Assembly: GCA_026417675.1 (NCBI GenBank) | Contig: JAOACV010000013.1 | Location: 1-6,070, forward strand | From: Verrucomicrobiia bacterium | Lineage (GTDB): Bacteria > Verrucomicrobiota > Verrucomicrobiia > CAIQCK01 | Direction of reading: 5' to 3' | DNA: 6,070 nt | Shown: piece after piece, positions 1-6,070 of the stretch | Position numbering within the stretch: position 1 is the stretch's first letter | Layout: each line of letters opens with the position of its first letter | The notes under the pieces: generated by a model | Seen by the model: the letters and a program-made list of their open reading frames with translations, nothing else | What the model was told of the DNA's origin: nothing | Databases searched by the model: none | Program-made: the position numbers and the translations under genes

Positions 1-811
1 AGGCCTCGACGGGCGGGAAGAGCATGGGCAGCATGGCGATCAGGAAGAGGGGCAGGGCAAACACCGCCGCAACCAGCAGCGCGCGGCGCAGGCCGGCCAG
101 CTCGCGGGCGCGGGCCTCGCGCTCGATCACGGTGATGCGCATGCGCGCCTTCTCGACGCACGCGCGGGCCATTTCCGTGCCCGCCCAGTTGGCGGCGGCG
201 GCGATGACCTCTTCGTAGGCTTGGCGCGCCTTCAGCCAGTTTTTCCGGGCCTCTTCGCAACGGGCGATGCCGAGCCGCGCGTCCAGCGCATGGATGTCGC
301 CGGCGGTCTGGTTGACGACCATGTTGTAAACGTTGATCGCGCCCTGGTAGTCGCCCTGGCTCTCGCGCGCGGCACCTTTGCCGTAGAACGCCGAGCCGAG
401 GAACGGACTTTTCGGATACTCTTCAATGAACCGTTGGTAGGTCTTCTCGGCCTCCGCATACTTGCCGTCCTGATACTGCTGATCGGCCAGCAGCAACAAC
501 GCGTAGGCTCCCACCTCTTCGCCGCGGTAGCGGTCCGCCACCGCCGCGAAATCCTTGGCGTCCTTAGCCTGCGCCAGCGCCAGGCCCATCTCCGCCCGCC
601 GACTCTCCCACCACGAGAAGACGGCCCAGCCAATGGCCGCCAGCACGGCCAGCGCGCAGGCGACGCCGATGACGACCTTTTTGTTCTTGTCCCAAAACTC
701 CAGCAGTTGCAGGTCGAGCGGCAGCTCTTCCGCCGCCGCGGGCGTCTGGGCCTTCTCGGCCGCAGGTTTCGCGGTCTTGTCGTTTTTGTGACTCTCGCCG
801 GTATTGCTCAT
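1..811 (-). CDS. Membrane-anchored TPR-repeat protein (C-terminus beyond window)
   Basis: The reading frame is open from ATG at 811 to the left window edge (270 residues visible, no stop). Residues 1-45 are polar and rich in Lys, Ala and Glu. A hydrophobic helix follows at about 47-67, ending in a Trp/Ser/Arg-rich boundary. Residues 102-137, 139-172 and 177-215 form three helical pairs with the TPR-like pattern of small and aromatic residues (for example DGKYAEAEKTYQRFIEEYP and QGDYQGAINVYN). A second hydrophobic segment lies at about 244-265. The layout of a short cytosolic N-terminus, one membrane helix and TPRs resembles the YfgM-like tetratricopeptide family, which assists envelope protein handling. 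The second membrane segment near the C-terminus is not typical of YfgM, so the family assignment is tentative. Only a weak GAG lies upstream of the start. It sits 137 bp after the PAS gene, past a terminator-like hairpin, so it may be transcribed separately. Confidence 0.85.
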   Translation of the reverse strand, partial: MSNTGESHKNDKTAKPAAEKAQTPAAAEELPLDLQLLEFWDKNKKVVIGVACALAVLAAIGWAVFSWWESRRAEMGLALAQAKDAKDFAAVADRYRGEEVGAYALLLLADQQYQDGKYAEAEKTYQRFIEEYPKSPFLGSAFYGKGAARESQGDYQGAINVYNMVVNQTAGDIHALDARLGIARCEEARKNWLKARQAYEEVIAAAANWAGTEMARACVEKARMRITVIEREARARELAGLRRALLVAAVFALPLFLIAMLPMLFPPVEA

Positions 812-886
812 CGTGCGATCTCAGAAAGGGCCGCGATGATTTGCGAGCGCCGCCCGAAACGCAAGCGGGAAAATCAGCAGAAAGAA

Positions 887-920
887 TCGCGCCTGCGCGG
901 TGGTTTGCGTGGAGGCGCGA
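887..920 (-). terminator. Terminator-like hairpin after the PAS-only gene
   Basis: Positions 887-894 (tcgcgcct) and 913-920 (aggcgcga) are perfect 8-bp complements separated by 18 bases. Read on the minus strand, the hairpin is followed at once by a T-rich run (TTCTTTCTG). It lies 29 bases past the stop of the PAS-only gene and before the start of the TPR gene, where a Rho-independent terminator would be expected. The long loop and interrupted T tract make it only moderately convincing. Confidence 0.4.
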
Positions 921-948
921 CATCCCTTTTGACGGGCGCACGGGTTGC

Positions 949-1659
949 CTACACCGATTGGGTGGCGGTTGCGGTGGGCGATGAGTTGAGGCGCCTGAAA
1001 GCAATGACGCTGCCAATGGAGACGCCGTCTTTGCGGACAGGCGTGACGCTGACCTCCGCGGCATAAGGTGTGCCGTCCTTCTTGCGGTTGGTGAGCCGTC
1101 CGCGCCACACCCCGGTGCGCTTCATGGCGTCAGAGAGTTCTGCGCCGAAGGCGGGTTGTTGGTCGCTGCATCGGAGCAGCGGTGGGCTTTCACCGCAAAG
1201 CTCATGACGCGAATAGCCGGTGGCCTCTTCCAAGGCGCTGTTGACGTGCGCGATTCGGCCCTCGGCGTCGGTGATCAGGATCGCGTCGCTGGCGTGCTCG
1301 ACCGCCTTTCCCAGCCGGAGGCGCTCGCGGGTCTCGATTTCCAGCCGTTTGCGGGTTTCGGTCAGTTCTCGGCCGCGTTGTTGGACGCTGGCCGCGAACT
1401 CGGTTTGCAACGACTTGAGGGTGCGCTCGACCTCATCACGCATGATCATCTCCCGCAGCAGCGGCTGATACCAGAACAGGTAGATGATCAGCGTGGCGGT
1501 GATGCCGACCAAGATGGCCTCGGCGAGGGTTTCCACCCAGTCGCGGTGGGTTGCCCAAAAGTTGGGCAGCACGTAAGTCAGAAGGATATAGACCGTGATG
1601 ATGGCGATGGTGGTGGTCGCCAGCAGTCGCCGAGAAGAGAACTGGGGGCCTGCTTTCAT
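949..1659 (-). CDS. Membrane-anchored PAS-domain protein without output domain
   Basis: This 236-residue protein has two hydrophobic helices (about 12-33 and 45-65) joined by a short loop, so almost all of it should lie in the cytoplasm. A charged, coiled-coil-like helix follows (about 70-118, with motifs such as RGRELTETRKRLEIETRERL). A PAS domain spans about 119-224, opening with AVEHASDAILITDAEGRI, with the HVN..LEEATGYS segment and a VWRGRLTNRKKDGTPY core. The chain then ends after about 12 residues. No HisKA, HATPase, GGDEF, EAL, methyl-accepting or DNA-binding region follows, and the 137 bases downstream encode none in any minus-strand frame. It probably senses a small ligand or redox state, or acts by protein-protein contact. 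ATG at 1659 is preferred over an upstream in-frame ATG at 1752, because the 31 added residues are Arg/Ala-rich and not PAS- or membrane-like, and a GGGGGCA purine run lies about 10 bases before 1659. Confidence 0.88.
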   Translation of the reverse strand: MKAGPQFSSRRLLATTTIAIITVYILLTYVLPNFWATHRDWVETLAEAILVGITATLIIYLFWYQPLLREMIMRDEVERTLKSLQTEFAASVQQRGRELTETRKRLEIETRERLRLGKAVEHASDAILITDAEGRIAHVNSALEEATGYSRHELCGESPPLLRCSDQQPAFGAELSDAMKRTGVWRGRLTNRKKDGTPYAAEVSVTPVRKDGVSIGSVIAFRRLNSSPTATATQSV

Positions 1660-1883
1660 GGCACAGTTGCCCCCGGTTTTCGCGGTGAGCCGTGCCTCGT
1701 CACGTGCGCGACAAGGCGGTGAAAACGCGTGTCGGCGCGTGGCGACACGCATGGGTTCGCGTCAGATTGCGCCGGCTTTTCTTGGCCGCCCGGCTCCGTT
1801 CGGGGCCAGAACCACGGCGGCTGGCCGATGGCCACGCTGCTGTTGTGTCTTTCATGCCAGTGTTTATCCGTCTTGGTGTCCAT
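1656..1883 (-). CDS. Possible small ORF between kinase and PAS gene
   Basis: This 75-codon frame begins with ATG at 1883, nine bases after the kinase stop. AGGA sits 7 bases before the ATG, one of the better ribosome-binding sites in the window. Its TGA overlaps the start of the PAS gene as ATGA (1659-1656), an arrangement typical of translational coupling. Against it, the product is rich in Pro, Arg, His and Gly, shows no domain, membrane helix or signal peptide, and its second half reads like translated non-coding DNA. A terminator-like hairpin also falls inside it. It is not recognised as any family. It may be a genuine small protein, a leader that carries ribosomes to the PAS gene, or a chance frame. 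Confidence 0.35.
   Translation of the reverse strand: MDTKTDKHWHERHNSSVAIGQPPWFWPRTEPGGQEKPAQSDANPCVSPRADTRFHRLVAHVTRHGSPRKPGATVP
1726..1750 (-). terminator. Hairpin with T tract downstream of the hybrid kinase
   Basis: Positions 1727-1734 (gcgtgtcg) and 1743-1750 (cgacacgc) form a perfect 8-bp GC-rich stem with an 8-base loop. On the minus strand the stem is followed by GTTTTC, as in a short Rho-independent terminator. It lies about 143 bases past the kinase stop and 67 bases before the PAS-gene start. It could end the kinase transcript or attenuate read-through into the PAS gene. The T tract has only four bases. Confidence 0.4.
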
Positions 1884-1892
1884 GTGATTTTC

Positions 1893-4394
1893 CTAGGGGG
1901 CGGCCTGGGTTTCCGAACGCTCGTCGTGCGGCGGGTTGTCGGGTTGCGCGTCGAGGATGGCACGGACTTTGCGCAACAACGTCTCGCTGGTAAACGGCTT
2001 TTGCAGGAACGATGTCCGCTGGCTGATCACGCCGTCGCGAAGCATCACATCCGCCGTGTAGCCGGAGATGAACATGATCTTCATGTCCGGCCGCTGGGGC
2101 TGCATTTGTTTGACGGCGGCGTGGCCGCCCACACCGGGCATGATCACATCCGAGATCATCAGGTGAATAGGGCCGGGATATTGGCCGGATTTCTCCACCG
2201 CCTCGGCGCCGTTGGCCGCCTCCAGCACGATGTAGCCGTGACTGGTGAGGGTTTGGCGGATCAGCCGGCGCACGCTCTCGTCGTCCTCGACCAAGAGGAT
2301 GGTTTCGCGACCGCGATAGAGGCGGGTTTGGAACAACTCGGCTACGCTTGTCGAAGGAGCAGCGGAGACCGCCGGCAGGTAGATCTTGAACGTGGTTCCG
2401 TGGCCGGTCTCGCTGTAAACAGTGATGTGGCCGCCGAGTTGGTTGACGATGCTATAGACGGTGGCTAGGCCCAGGCCGGTGCCCTTGCCCTCGGGCTTGG
2501 TAGTGAAGAACGGCTCGAACAAGTGCGCCTGCACCTCGGCCGTCATGCCGCAGCCGGTGTCGCTCACGGTCAGCAGAACGTAACGGCCCGGCGTGACGTC
2601 GCGGTTTTGCCGGCAATAATCCGCGTCGAGATCCGCGCGGGACGTTTCGAACGTCAGCGTGCCTCCGTGCGGCATGGCGTCGCGCGCGTTGACGGCCAGA
2701 TTCATGATGATCTGCTCAATCTGGCCCACGTCGGCCTTCACCGAGTCCAGCGGGGTGCCCAGACGCGTGACTATCTGAACATCTTCGGCGATGACGCGGC
2801 GCAGGAGCTTCTGCATGTTGGTCAGGACGCTGTTGAGGTCCAACACCTGCGGCTGCATCGGTTGTTTGCGGCTGAAGGTCAGCAACTGTCGCGTCAGCGC
2901 CGCCGCGCGGTCGCCGGCCGCCTTGATTTCCTGGAGGCTGGCGCGCAGGGGATCGTCCGGGGCCAGCCGTCGCAGGGCCATCTCGCTGTAGCCGTTGATG
3001 GCCATCAGCAGATTGTTGAAATCGTGAGCCACGCCGCCGGCGAGCCGGCCGATGGCTTCCATCTTTTGCGCTTGGCGGATTTGAGCTTCAAGCTGCACTT
3101 CGCGGGTGACGTCGCGTTTGACGGCGACATAGTTGACGACCTTCCCCGCCGCGTCGCGCACGGGCGAGATGGTGGCCTCCTCCTCGTAGAGCGTGCCGTC
3201 CTTCCTCTTGTTAATGAAATGACCGGTCCAGACCTCGCCGCGCGTGAGGGTTTGCCACATCTGCTGGTAGAAACGCTCGTCGTGCTTGCCGCTCTTGACG
3301 ATGCGCGGGTTCTGGCCAACGGCCTCGGCTTGCGAATACCCCGTGATTCGCTCAAAGGCGGGGTTGACGTATTGGATGGTGCCCTTGACGTCGGTGATGA
3401 CGACGGCCTCGGCGGCCTGCTCAACGGCGGTGACCAGCCGCTGGCGCGCCGCCTCCGCCTGTTGCTGCTGGGTGACATCCCAATAGATGCACTGCACGCC
3501 GATAATCCTGCCGGCGGCATTGTGCAACGGAGTCTTCATCACGTGGACCAGCATTGTTTCCCCGCCGGGTGGACGGTGCTCTTCCACTGTTTCGAGCATC
3601 TGGCCGGTTTCCATCACCCACTGGTCGTTGCGCCAGTATTTCTCCGCGAGCGCTCGCGGGTAGAAATCCGCGTCGGTCTTGCCCAGCAAGTCCTCGATCG
3701 TGCAGCCCACCGACTCGCAATGGCGCCGGTTGGCGAAGGTGAACCGCCCCGCGATGTCCTTGCGGAGAATGCACTGGGGCAGGTTCTCCACCAGCGAGTG
3801 ATAGAGCGCCTCGGAATCGCGCAGCTTCTGATCCGCGCGTTTGCGGGCGGTGATGTCGCGGAAACTCCACACCCGGCCCACAATGGCGTTGCCAATGCGC
3901 TGGGGCTGCGAGTAGCGCTCGAAGACGCGACCGTCGAGAAACTCCAGTTCGTCCACGGAGACCACTTCCGGGTTGCGGTAAAGCTCCTTGACCTTGGCCA
4001 GAAACGCGTCCGGGGCCTTGAGTTGGTCTAGAACGAATTGCAGCAACTTCTCGTTGTCTCGAGTGGCGGCCAGGGCTTCGGGGATCCGCCACAGTTCGAG
4101 GAACTTTCGGTTGTAGCTGACCACCTTTCCCTGGGTGTCCACCACGAGAATGCCGTCGGCGGTGGACTCCAAGGTGGCCGCCAGGAGAGAGTGCGACTGC
4201 CTCAGCGATTGTTCTGCTTCTTTGCGCTCGCTGACGTCTCGCGTGAAGACGATTACGTGGCGGAGCTTCCCCTCCGCGTCAAACGCCGGGAAGGCCGCGA
4301 AATCCACGTAGATTGCCCGGCCGCTCTTGGTCAGGCACCGCATCTCGCTATGGATCACCGCCTGCTCCTGATGAATCAGTGATCCGAGTTCCAA
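1893..4394 (-). CDS. Hybrid sensor histidine kinase, main part (PAS-PAS-PAS-PAS-HisKA-HATPase-REC)
   Basis: This frame carries 833 residues counted from TTG at 4394. Residues 1-62 are the C-terminal half of a PAS domain with its PAC-like tail ([17 protein letters not shown]). Complete PAS domains follow at about 70-190, 195-310 and 320-432. The kinase core begins near 440: phospho-acceptor His457 in [12 protein letters not shown]-box with Asn565 and Asn569 ([14 protein letters not shown]), G1 box DTGCGM at 612-617, F box LFEPFFTTK and G2 box GKGTGLGL at 636-643. The C-terminal receiver (about 697-813) has Glu703/Asp704/Asp705, phospho-acceptor Asp749, Ser777 and Lys799, so all catalytic residues seem intact. 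No membrane helix is present, so it should be a soluble sensor. The frame starts in mid-PAS, and the missing half lies in the upstream frame, which it overlaps by 19 bases. The real gene is therefore almost certainly 5062-1893, and TTG is unlikely to be a natural start. It ends with TAG at 1895-1893. Confidence 0.93.
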   Translation of the reverse strand: MELGSLIHQEQAVIHSEMRCLTKSGRAIYVDFAAFPAFDAEGKLRHVIVFTRDVSERKEAEQSLRQSHSLLAATLESTADGILVVDTQGKVVSYNRKFLELWRIPEALAATRDNEKLLQFVLDQLKAPDAFLAKVKELYRNPEVVSVDELEFLDGRVFERYSQPQRIGNAIVGRVWSFRDITARKRADQKLRDSEALYHSLVENLPQCILRKDIAGRFTFANRRHCESVGCTIEDLLGKTDADFYPRALAEKYWRNDQWVMETGQMLETVEEHRPPGGETMLVHVMKTPLHNAAGRIIGVQCIYWDVTQQQQAEAARQRLVTAVEQAAEAVVITDVKGTIQYVNPAFERITGYSQAEAVGQNPRIVKSGKHDERFYQQMWQTLTRGEVWTGHFINKRKDGTLYEEEATISPVRDAAGKVVNYVAVKRDVTREVQLEAQIRQAQKMEAIGRLAGGVAHDFNNLLMAINGYSEMALRRLAPDDPLRASLQEIKAAGDRAAALTRQLLTFSRKQPMQPQVLDLNSVLTNMQKLLRRVIAEDVQIVTRLGTPLDSVKADVGQIEQIIMNLAVNARDAMPHGGTLTFETSRADLDADYCRQNRDVTPGRYVLLTVSDTGCGMTAEVQAHLFEPFFTTKPEGKGTGLGLATVYSIVNQLGGHITVYSETGHGTTFKIYLPAVSAAPSTSVAELFQTRLYRGRETILLVEDDESVRRLIRQTLTSHGYIVLEAANGAEAVEKSGQYPGPIHLMISDVIMPGVGGHAAVKQMQPQRPDMKIMFISGYTADVMLRDGVISQRTSFLQKPFTSETLLRKVRAILDAQPDNPPHDERSETQAAP

Positions 4395-5062
4395 CTGAAT
4401 CTGTCGGCGTCGTCCCGGACCGCAAACTCGGCAAACAGCTTTCCCCTCAGCTCCTCAGGCGTGCACTCGAGCATGGAAAGGAAGGCGCGATTGGCGCACA
4501 AACATCGCCCTTTTGAGTCCGCTACAAGTATCCCCATCGGCGCGGATTCGAGTATGGGATTCTCCAGCGCGTTTTCCACGTCCGCCATCAGTTGGCCGGC
4601 GTGCTCCTCGGCGAACCGCGCCGAAGCCTCGCTCCAGCCGCCGCGATGCTTGAGCACCCGCGCGATCTCCTTGTCGAAAGCGTGGTGAAATTCCGTCTTC
4701 ACCAGGAAGCCGTCCGCGCCGTTGGCCAGTGCCGCCGCTTGGGCCGCCTCGGCGTCCAGAATGGACATGGCGATTACGATCACCTCCGGCATTTCCCTGC
4801 GAATCCTCGCGGTGGCCTCCAAGCCGTTCAACCGCGGCATTTGCAGGTCCATCAACACCAGATCAGGACGCAGCGCGCGCGCGGCCTGAATCGCCGCCGC
4901 ACCATCGAACGCCTCCCCGATCACTTCCACCCTCGTGTCATCCTTGAGAATCCGCTGGAGCTGCCGCAGAAACACCGGCGAGTCGTCCACCAGCAACGTG
5001 CGCAAACGCCCGCTTCTGCCGGACAACGGCTCAACCCGCGCGCTCTCGGCCACACGCTCCAT
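4376..5062 (-). CDS. N-terminal part of the hybrid kinase: receiver domain and first half of a PAS domain
   Basis: This frame encodes 228 residues. A CheY/NarL-type receiver spans about 20-140, with acidic pocket Asp26/Asp27, phospho-acceptor Asp72 in [12 protein letters not shown], Ser100 in the conserved Ser/Thr position and Lys122. A linker helix leads to a PAS start at about 166 ([20 protein letters not shown]). The PAS sequence is convincing up to about residue 222 (AVRDDADRF) and then turns into SWNSDH and a TGA, while the rest of the domain continues in the next frame from 4394. As written, the protein would be a receiver with a truncated PAS domain. More likely it is the N-terminus of a single kinase of about 1056 residues, with one base lost near 4397. 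ATG at 5062 has no clear Shine-Dalgarno sequence. A response regulator with a degraded C-terminus is the alternative if the frame change is real. Confidence 0.85.
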   Translation of the reverse strand: MERVAESARVEPLSGRSGRLRTLLVDDSPVFLRQLQRILKDDTRVEVIGEAFDGAAAIQAARALRPDLVLMDLQMPRLNGLEATARIRREMPEVIVIAMSILDAEAAQAAALANGADGFLVKTEFHHAFDKEIARVLKHRGGWSEASARFAEEHAGQLMADVENALENPILESAPMGILVADSKGRCLCANRAFLSMLECTPEELRGKLFAEFAVRDDADRFSWNSDH

Positions 5063-5272
5063 GACGGGAACTTTAAGACATCACCCCGCAAGCCCAAACA
5101 TCTTCGATCCCCTATTTTCGCATGGGAAAACACCCTAGAGCGAATCGCGCGCGGCAGGCATGCAGAAACCCGAAGCCCCCTGGGTGGCCCCTTGGCGCGC
5201 TGTTCATCAACCCGCTTGCTAGCCGCGCGCCGGGGATGTTAGAAGAGAGCGAACCCAAATCACCAGGAGAGC
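5063..5272. promoter_or_regulatory. Divergent intergenic region between kinase and sugar-kinase genes
   Basis: This 210-bp gap separates two divergently read genes and must hold both promoters unless they lie inside coding sequence. The best minus-strand candidate is TTGGGC (5097-5092), a 16-base spacer and TAAAGT (5075-5070). It has 3 of 6 and 4 of 6 matches to the sigma-70 consensus and would place the transcript start almost at the kinase ATG, which would agree with the absent Shine-Dalgarno sequence. No rightward promoter stands out. No convincing operator repeat, riboswitch or small gene was seen. Confidence 0.3.
5265..5270 (+). promoter_or_regulatory. Ribosome-binding site of the sugar-kinase gene
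   Basis: AGGAGA lies before two adjacent ATG codons at 5273 and 5276. The AGGAG core ends 3 bases before the first ATG and 6 before the second, so the spacing favours 5276 as the start. Confidence 0.7.
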
Positions 5273-5275
5273 ATG

Positions 5276-6070
5276 ATGAAATATGGTTTGAATATTCGTC
5301 CGAACGGCGCGCTGGACTTTGTGTCCCTCGGCGCCTTGGTCCATCGTCTGGATCCGGGAATCGTCCCGTTCCGCAAAGCCACCGAGTGCCAGATTCACGT
5401 CAGCGGCGGCGAATTCAATGTCGCGGCCAACCTCAGCGACTGTTTCCGCATGAACACCGGCATCGTCACGGCGATGGTGGACTACCCCATCGGCGACCTC
5501 ATCGCCGAGCGCGTGCGCGCGATGGGCGTCAGGCCGTTCTACAAACGGTTCAAGCATAACGGCGTCAACGGCCCGAATATGGCCACGGTCTATAGCGACC
5601 GCGGGCAGGGCGTCCGCGCGCCGGTGGTGTTTTACAACCGCAGCAACGAGGCGGGGGCGTTGCTCAAGCCCGGCGACTTCAACTGGAATGAAATCTTTGC
5701 GGGCGGCGTGCGCTGGTTCCACAGCGGCGGCATCTTCGCGGCCCTCTCCGAGACGACGGGCGAACTGATCATCGAGGCGATGAAAGCCGCCAAGGCCGCC
5801 GGCGCGGTCACCTCGTTCGACCTCAACTACCGCGAGAAACTCTGGAGCATCTGGGGCGGCCAGGAGAAAGCCGTCTCCGTCATCAAACGCATTGTGGCCA
5901 ACGTGGACGTGCTGGTCGGCAACGAGGAGGACCTGCAGAAGGGTCTCGGCATCCCCGGCCAGGACGTGCACGCCAAGTCCAAGCTCGATCCGAGCGCGTT
6001 CTTCGCCATGATTGATGTGGTCGTCAAACAACATCCCCACGTCAAGATCGTTGCCACCACCTTGCGCGAG
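5276..6070 (+). CDS. kdgK: PfkB-family sugar kinase, probable 2-keto-3-deoxygluconate kinase (C-terminus beyond window)
   Basis: The frame is open to the right edge and gives 265 residues of an enzyme that usually has over 300. It probably phosphorylates 2-keto-3-deoxygluconate with ATP to 2-keto-3-deoxy-6-phosphogluconate in the cytoplasm, feeding hexuronate or pectin breakdown into the Entner-Doudoroff route. Visible PfkB features are the N-terminal substrate motif GGEFNVAANL at 44-53, a lid-like region with PNMATVYSDRG near 100-109, WFHSGGI near 147-153, FDLNYR at 181-186 and the GNEEDL segment at 215-220, which matches the NxxE-type magnesium and ATP region. The C-terminal GAGD-type motif with the catalytic Asp falls outside the window, so activity cannot be judged. 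The start could be the adjacent ATG at 5273, adding one Met. Substrate specificity is inferred from overall resemblance; another PfkB carbohydrate kinase is possible. No neighbouring uronate gene is visible. Confidence 0.85.
   Translation, partial: MKYGLNIRPNGALDFVSLGALVHRLDPGIVPFRKATECQIHVSGGEFNVAANLSDCFRMNTGIVTAMVDYPIGDLIAERVRAMGVRPFYKRFKHNGVNGPNMATVYSDRGQGVRAPVVFYNRSNEAGALLKPGDFNWNEIFAGGVRWFHSGGIFAALSETTGELIIEAMKAAKAAGAVTSFDLNYREKLWSIWGGQEKAVSVIKRIVANVDVLVGNEEDLQKGLGIPGQDVHAKSKLDPSAFFAMIDVVVKQHPHVKIVATTLRE

Noticed and set aside
221..1066. A 281-codon plus-strand open frame opposite the TPR and PAS genes
   Set aside because: It spans two real minus-strand genes and the gap between them, with Arg- and Leu-rich composition and no recognisable motif.
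949..1752. Longer PAS protein starting at ATG 1752
   Set aside because: The additional 31 residues are basic and unstructured before a clean membrane helix, and the hairpin at 1726-1750 would lie within the start region. ATG at 1659 fits better.
1826..1838. Short palindrome tggccgatggcca
   Set aside because: A 5-bp stem with a 3-base loop and no T tract or repeat elsewhere is within chance expectation in GC-rich DNA.
1692..2468. A 258-codon plus-strand open frame over the kinase C-terminus and intergenic region
   Set aside because: The opposite strand encodes the unmistakable receiver and HATPase motifs here, and this frame shows no family features.
2523..4031. A 502-codon plus-strand open frame opposite the kinase
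   Set aside because: It lies antisense to clear PAS and HisKA coding sequence, its product is a low-complexity mix of Leu, Arg, Gly, Val, Asp and His, and it shows no domain. Long antisense frames are expected in GC-rich genes.
5219..6040. A 273-codon minus-strand open frame opposite the sugar kinase
   Set aside because: It is the antisense of a clear PfkB protein with a strong ribosome-binding site. Its Ala-, Val-, Asp- and His-rich product is typical of a shadow frame.

Overview
This is a GC-rich bacterial chromosomal window. It has a leftward block of signal-transduction and membrane genes (minus strand, positions 5062 down to 1) and one rightward sugar-kinase gene at the right edge. No rRNA, tRNA, CRISPR array, insertion sequence or phage gene is visible. 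The organism cannot be fixed from the sequence. The GC-biased codon use, the large multi-PAS hybrid kinase and the style of the KDG-kinase-like protein would fit an environmental Gram-negative lineage such as Verrucomicrobiota or a relative, but that is an impression and not a demonstrated assignment.

Layout from right to left. At 5276-6070 (+) is the first 265 residues of a PfkB-family kinase that resembles 2-keto-3-deoxygluconate kinase; it runs off the right edge. A 210-bp divergent intergenic region separates it from a long minus-strand two-component gene. That gene is read in two overlapping frames: 5062-4376 holds an N-terminal receiver domain plus the first half of a PAS domain, and 4394-1893 holds the second half of the same PAS domain, three more PAS domains, a HisKA/HATPase core and a C-terminal receiver. 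Together they describe one hybrid histidine kinase of about 1056 residues (REC-PAS-PAS-PAS-PAS-HisKA-HATPase-REC), broken by a one-base frame difference near 4397.

Next on the same strand comes a possible 75-codon ORF (1883-1656). It has a good ribosome-binding site just after the kinase stop and an ATGA overlap with the next gene, but a terminator-like hairpin lies inside it. Then comes a 236-residue membrane-anchored PAS protein with no output domain (1659-949), followed by a second terminator-like hairpin. Last is a membrane-anchored TPR protein (811 to the left edge, incomplete).

The kinase and the PAS-only protein share a similar PAS type and orientation, so they may belong to one sensory pathway, with the PAS protein as a membrane-bound accessory sensor. 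This is inference. The TPR protein and the sugar kinase show no evident functional link to it. The most notable points are the frameshifted PAS domain, the receiver domains at both ends of the kinase, the orphan PAS protein, and the small ORF with conflicting evidence.
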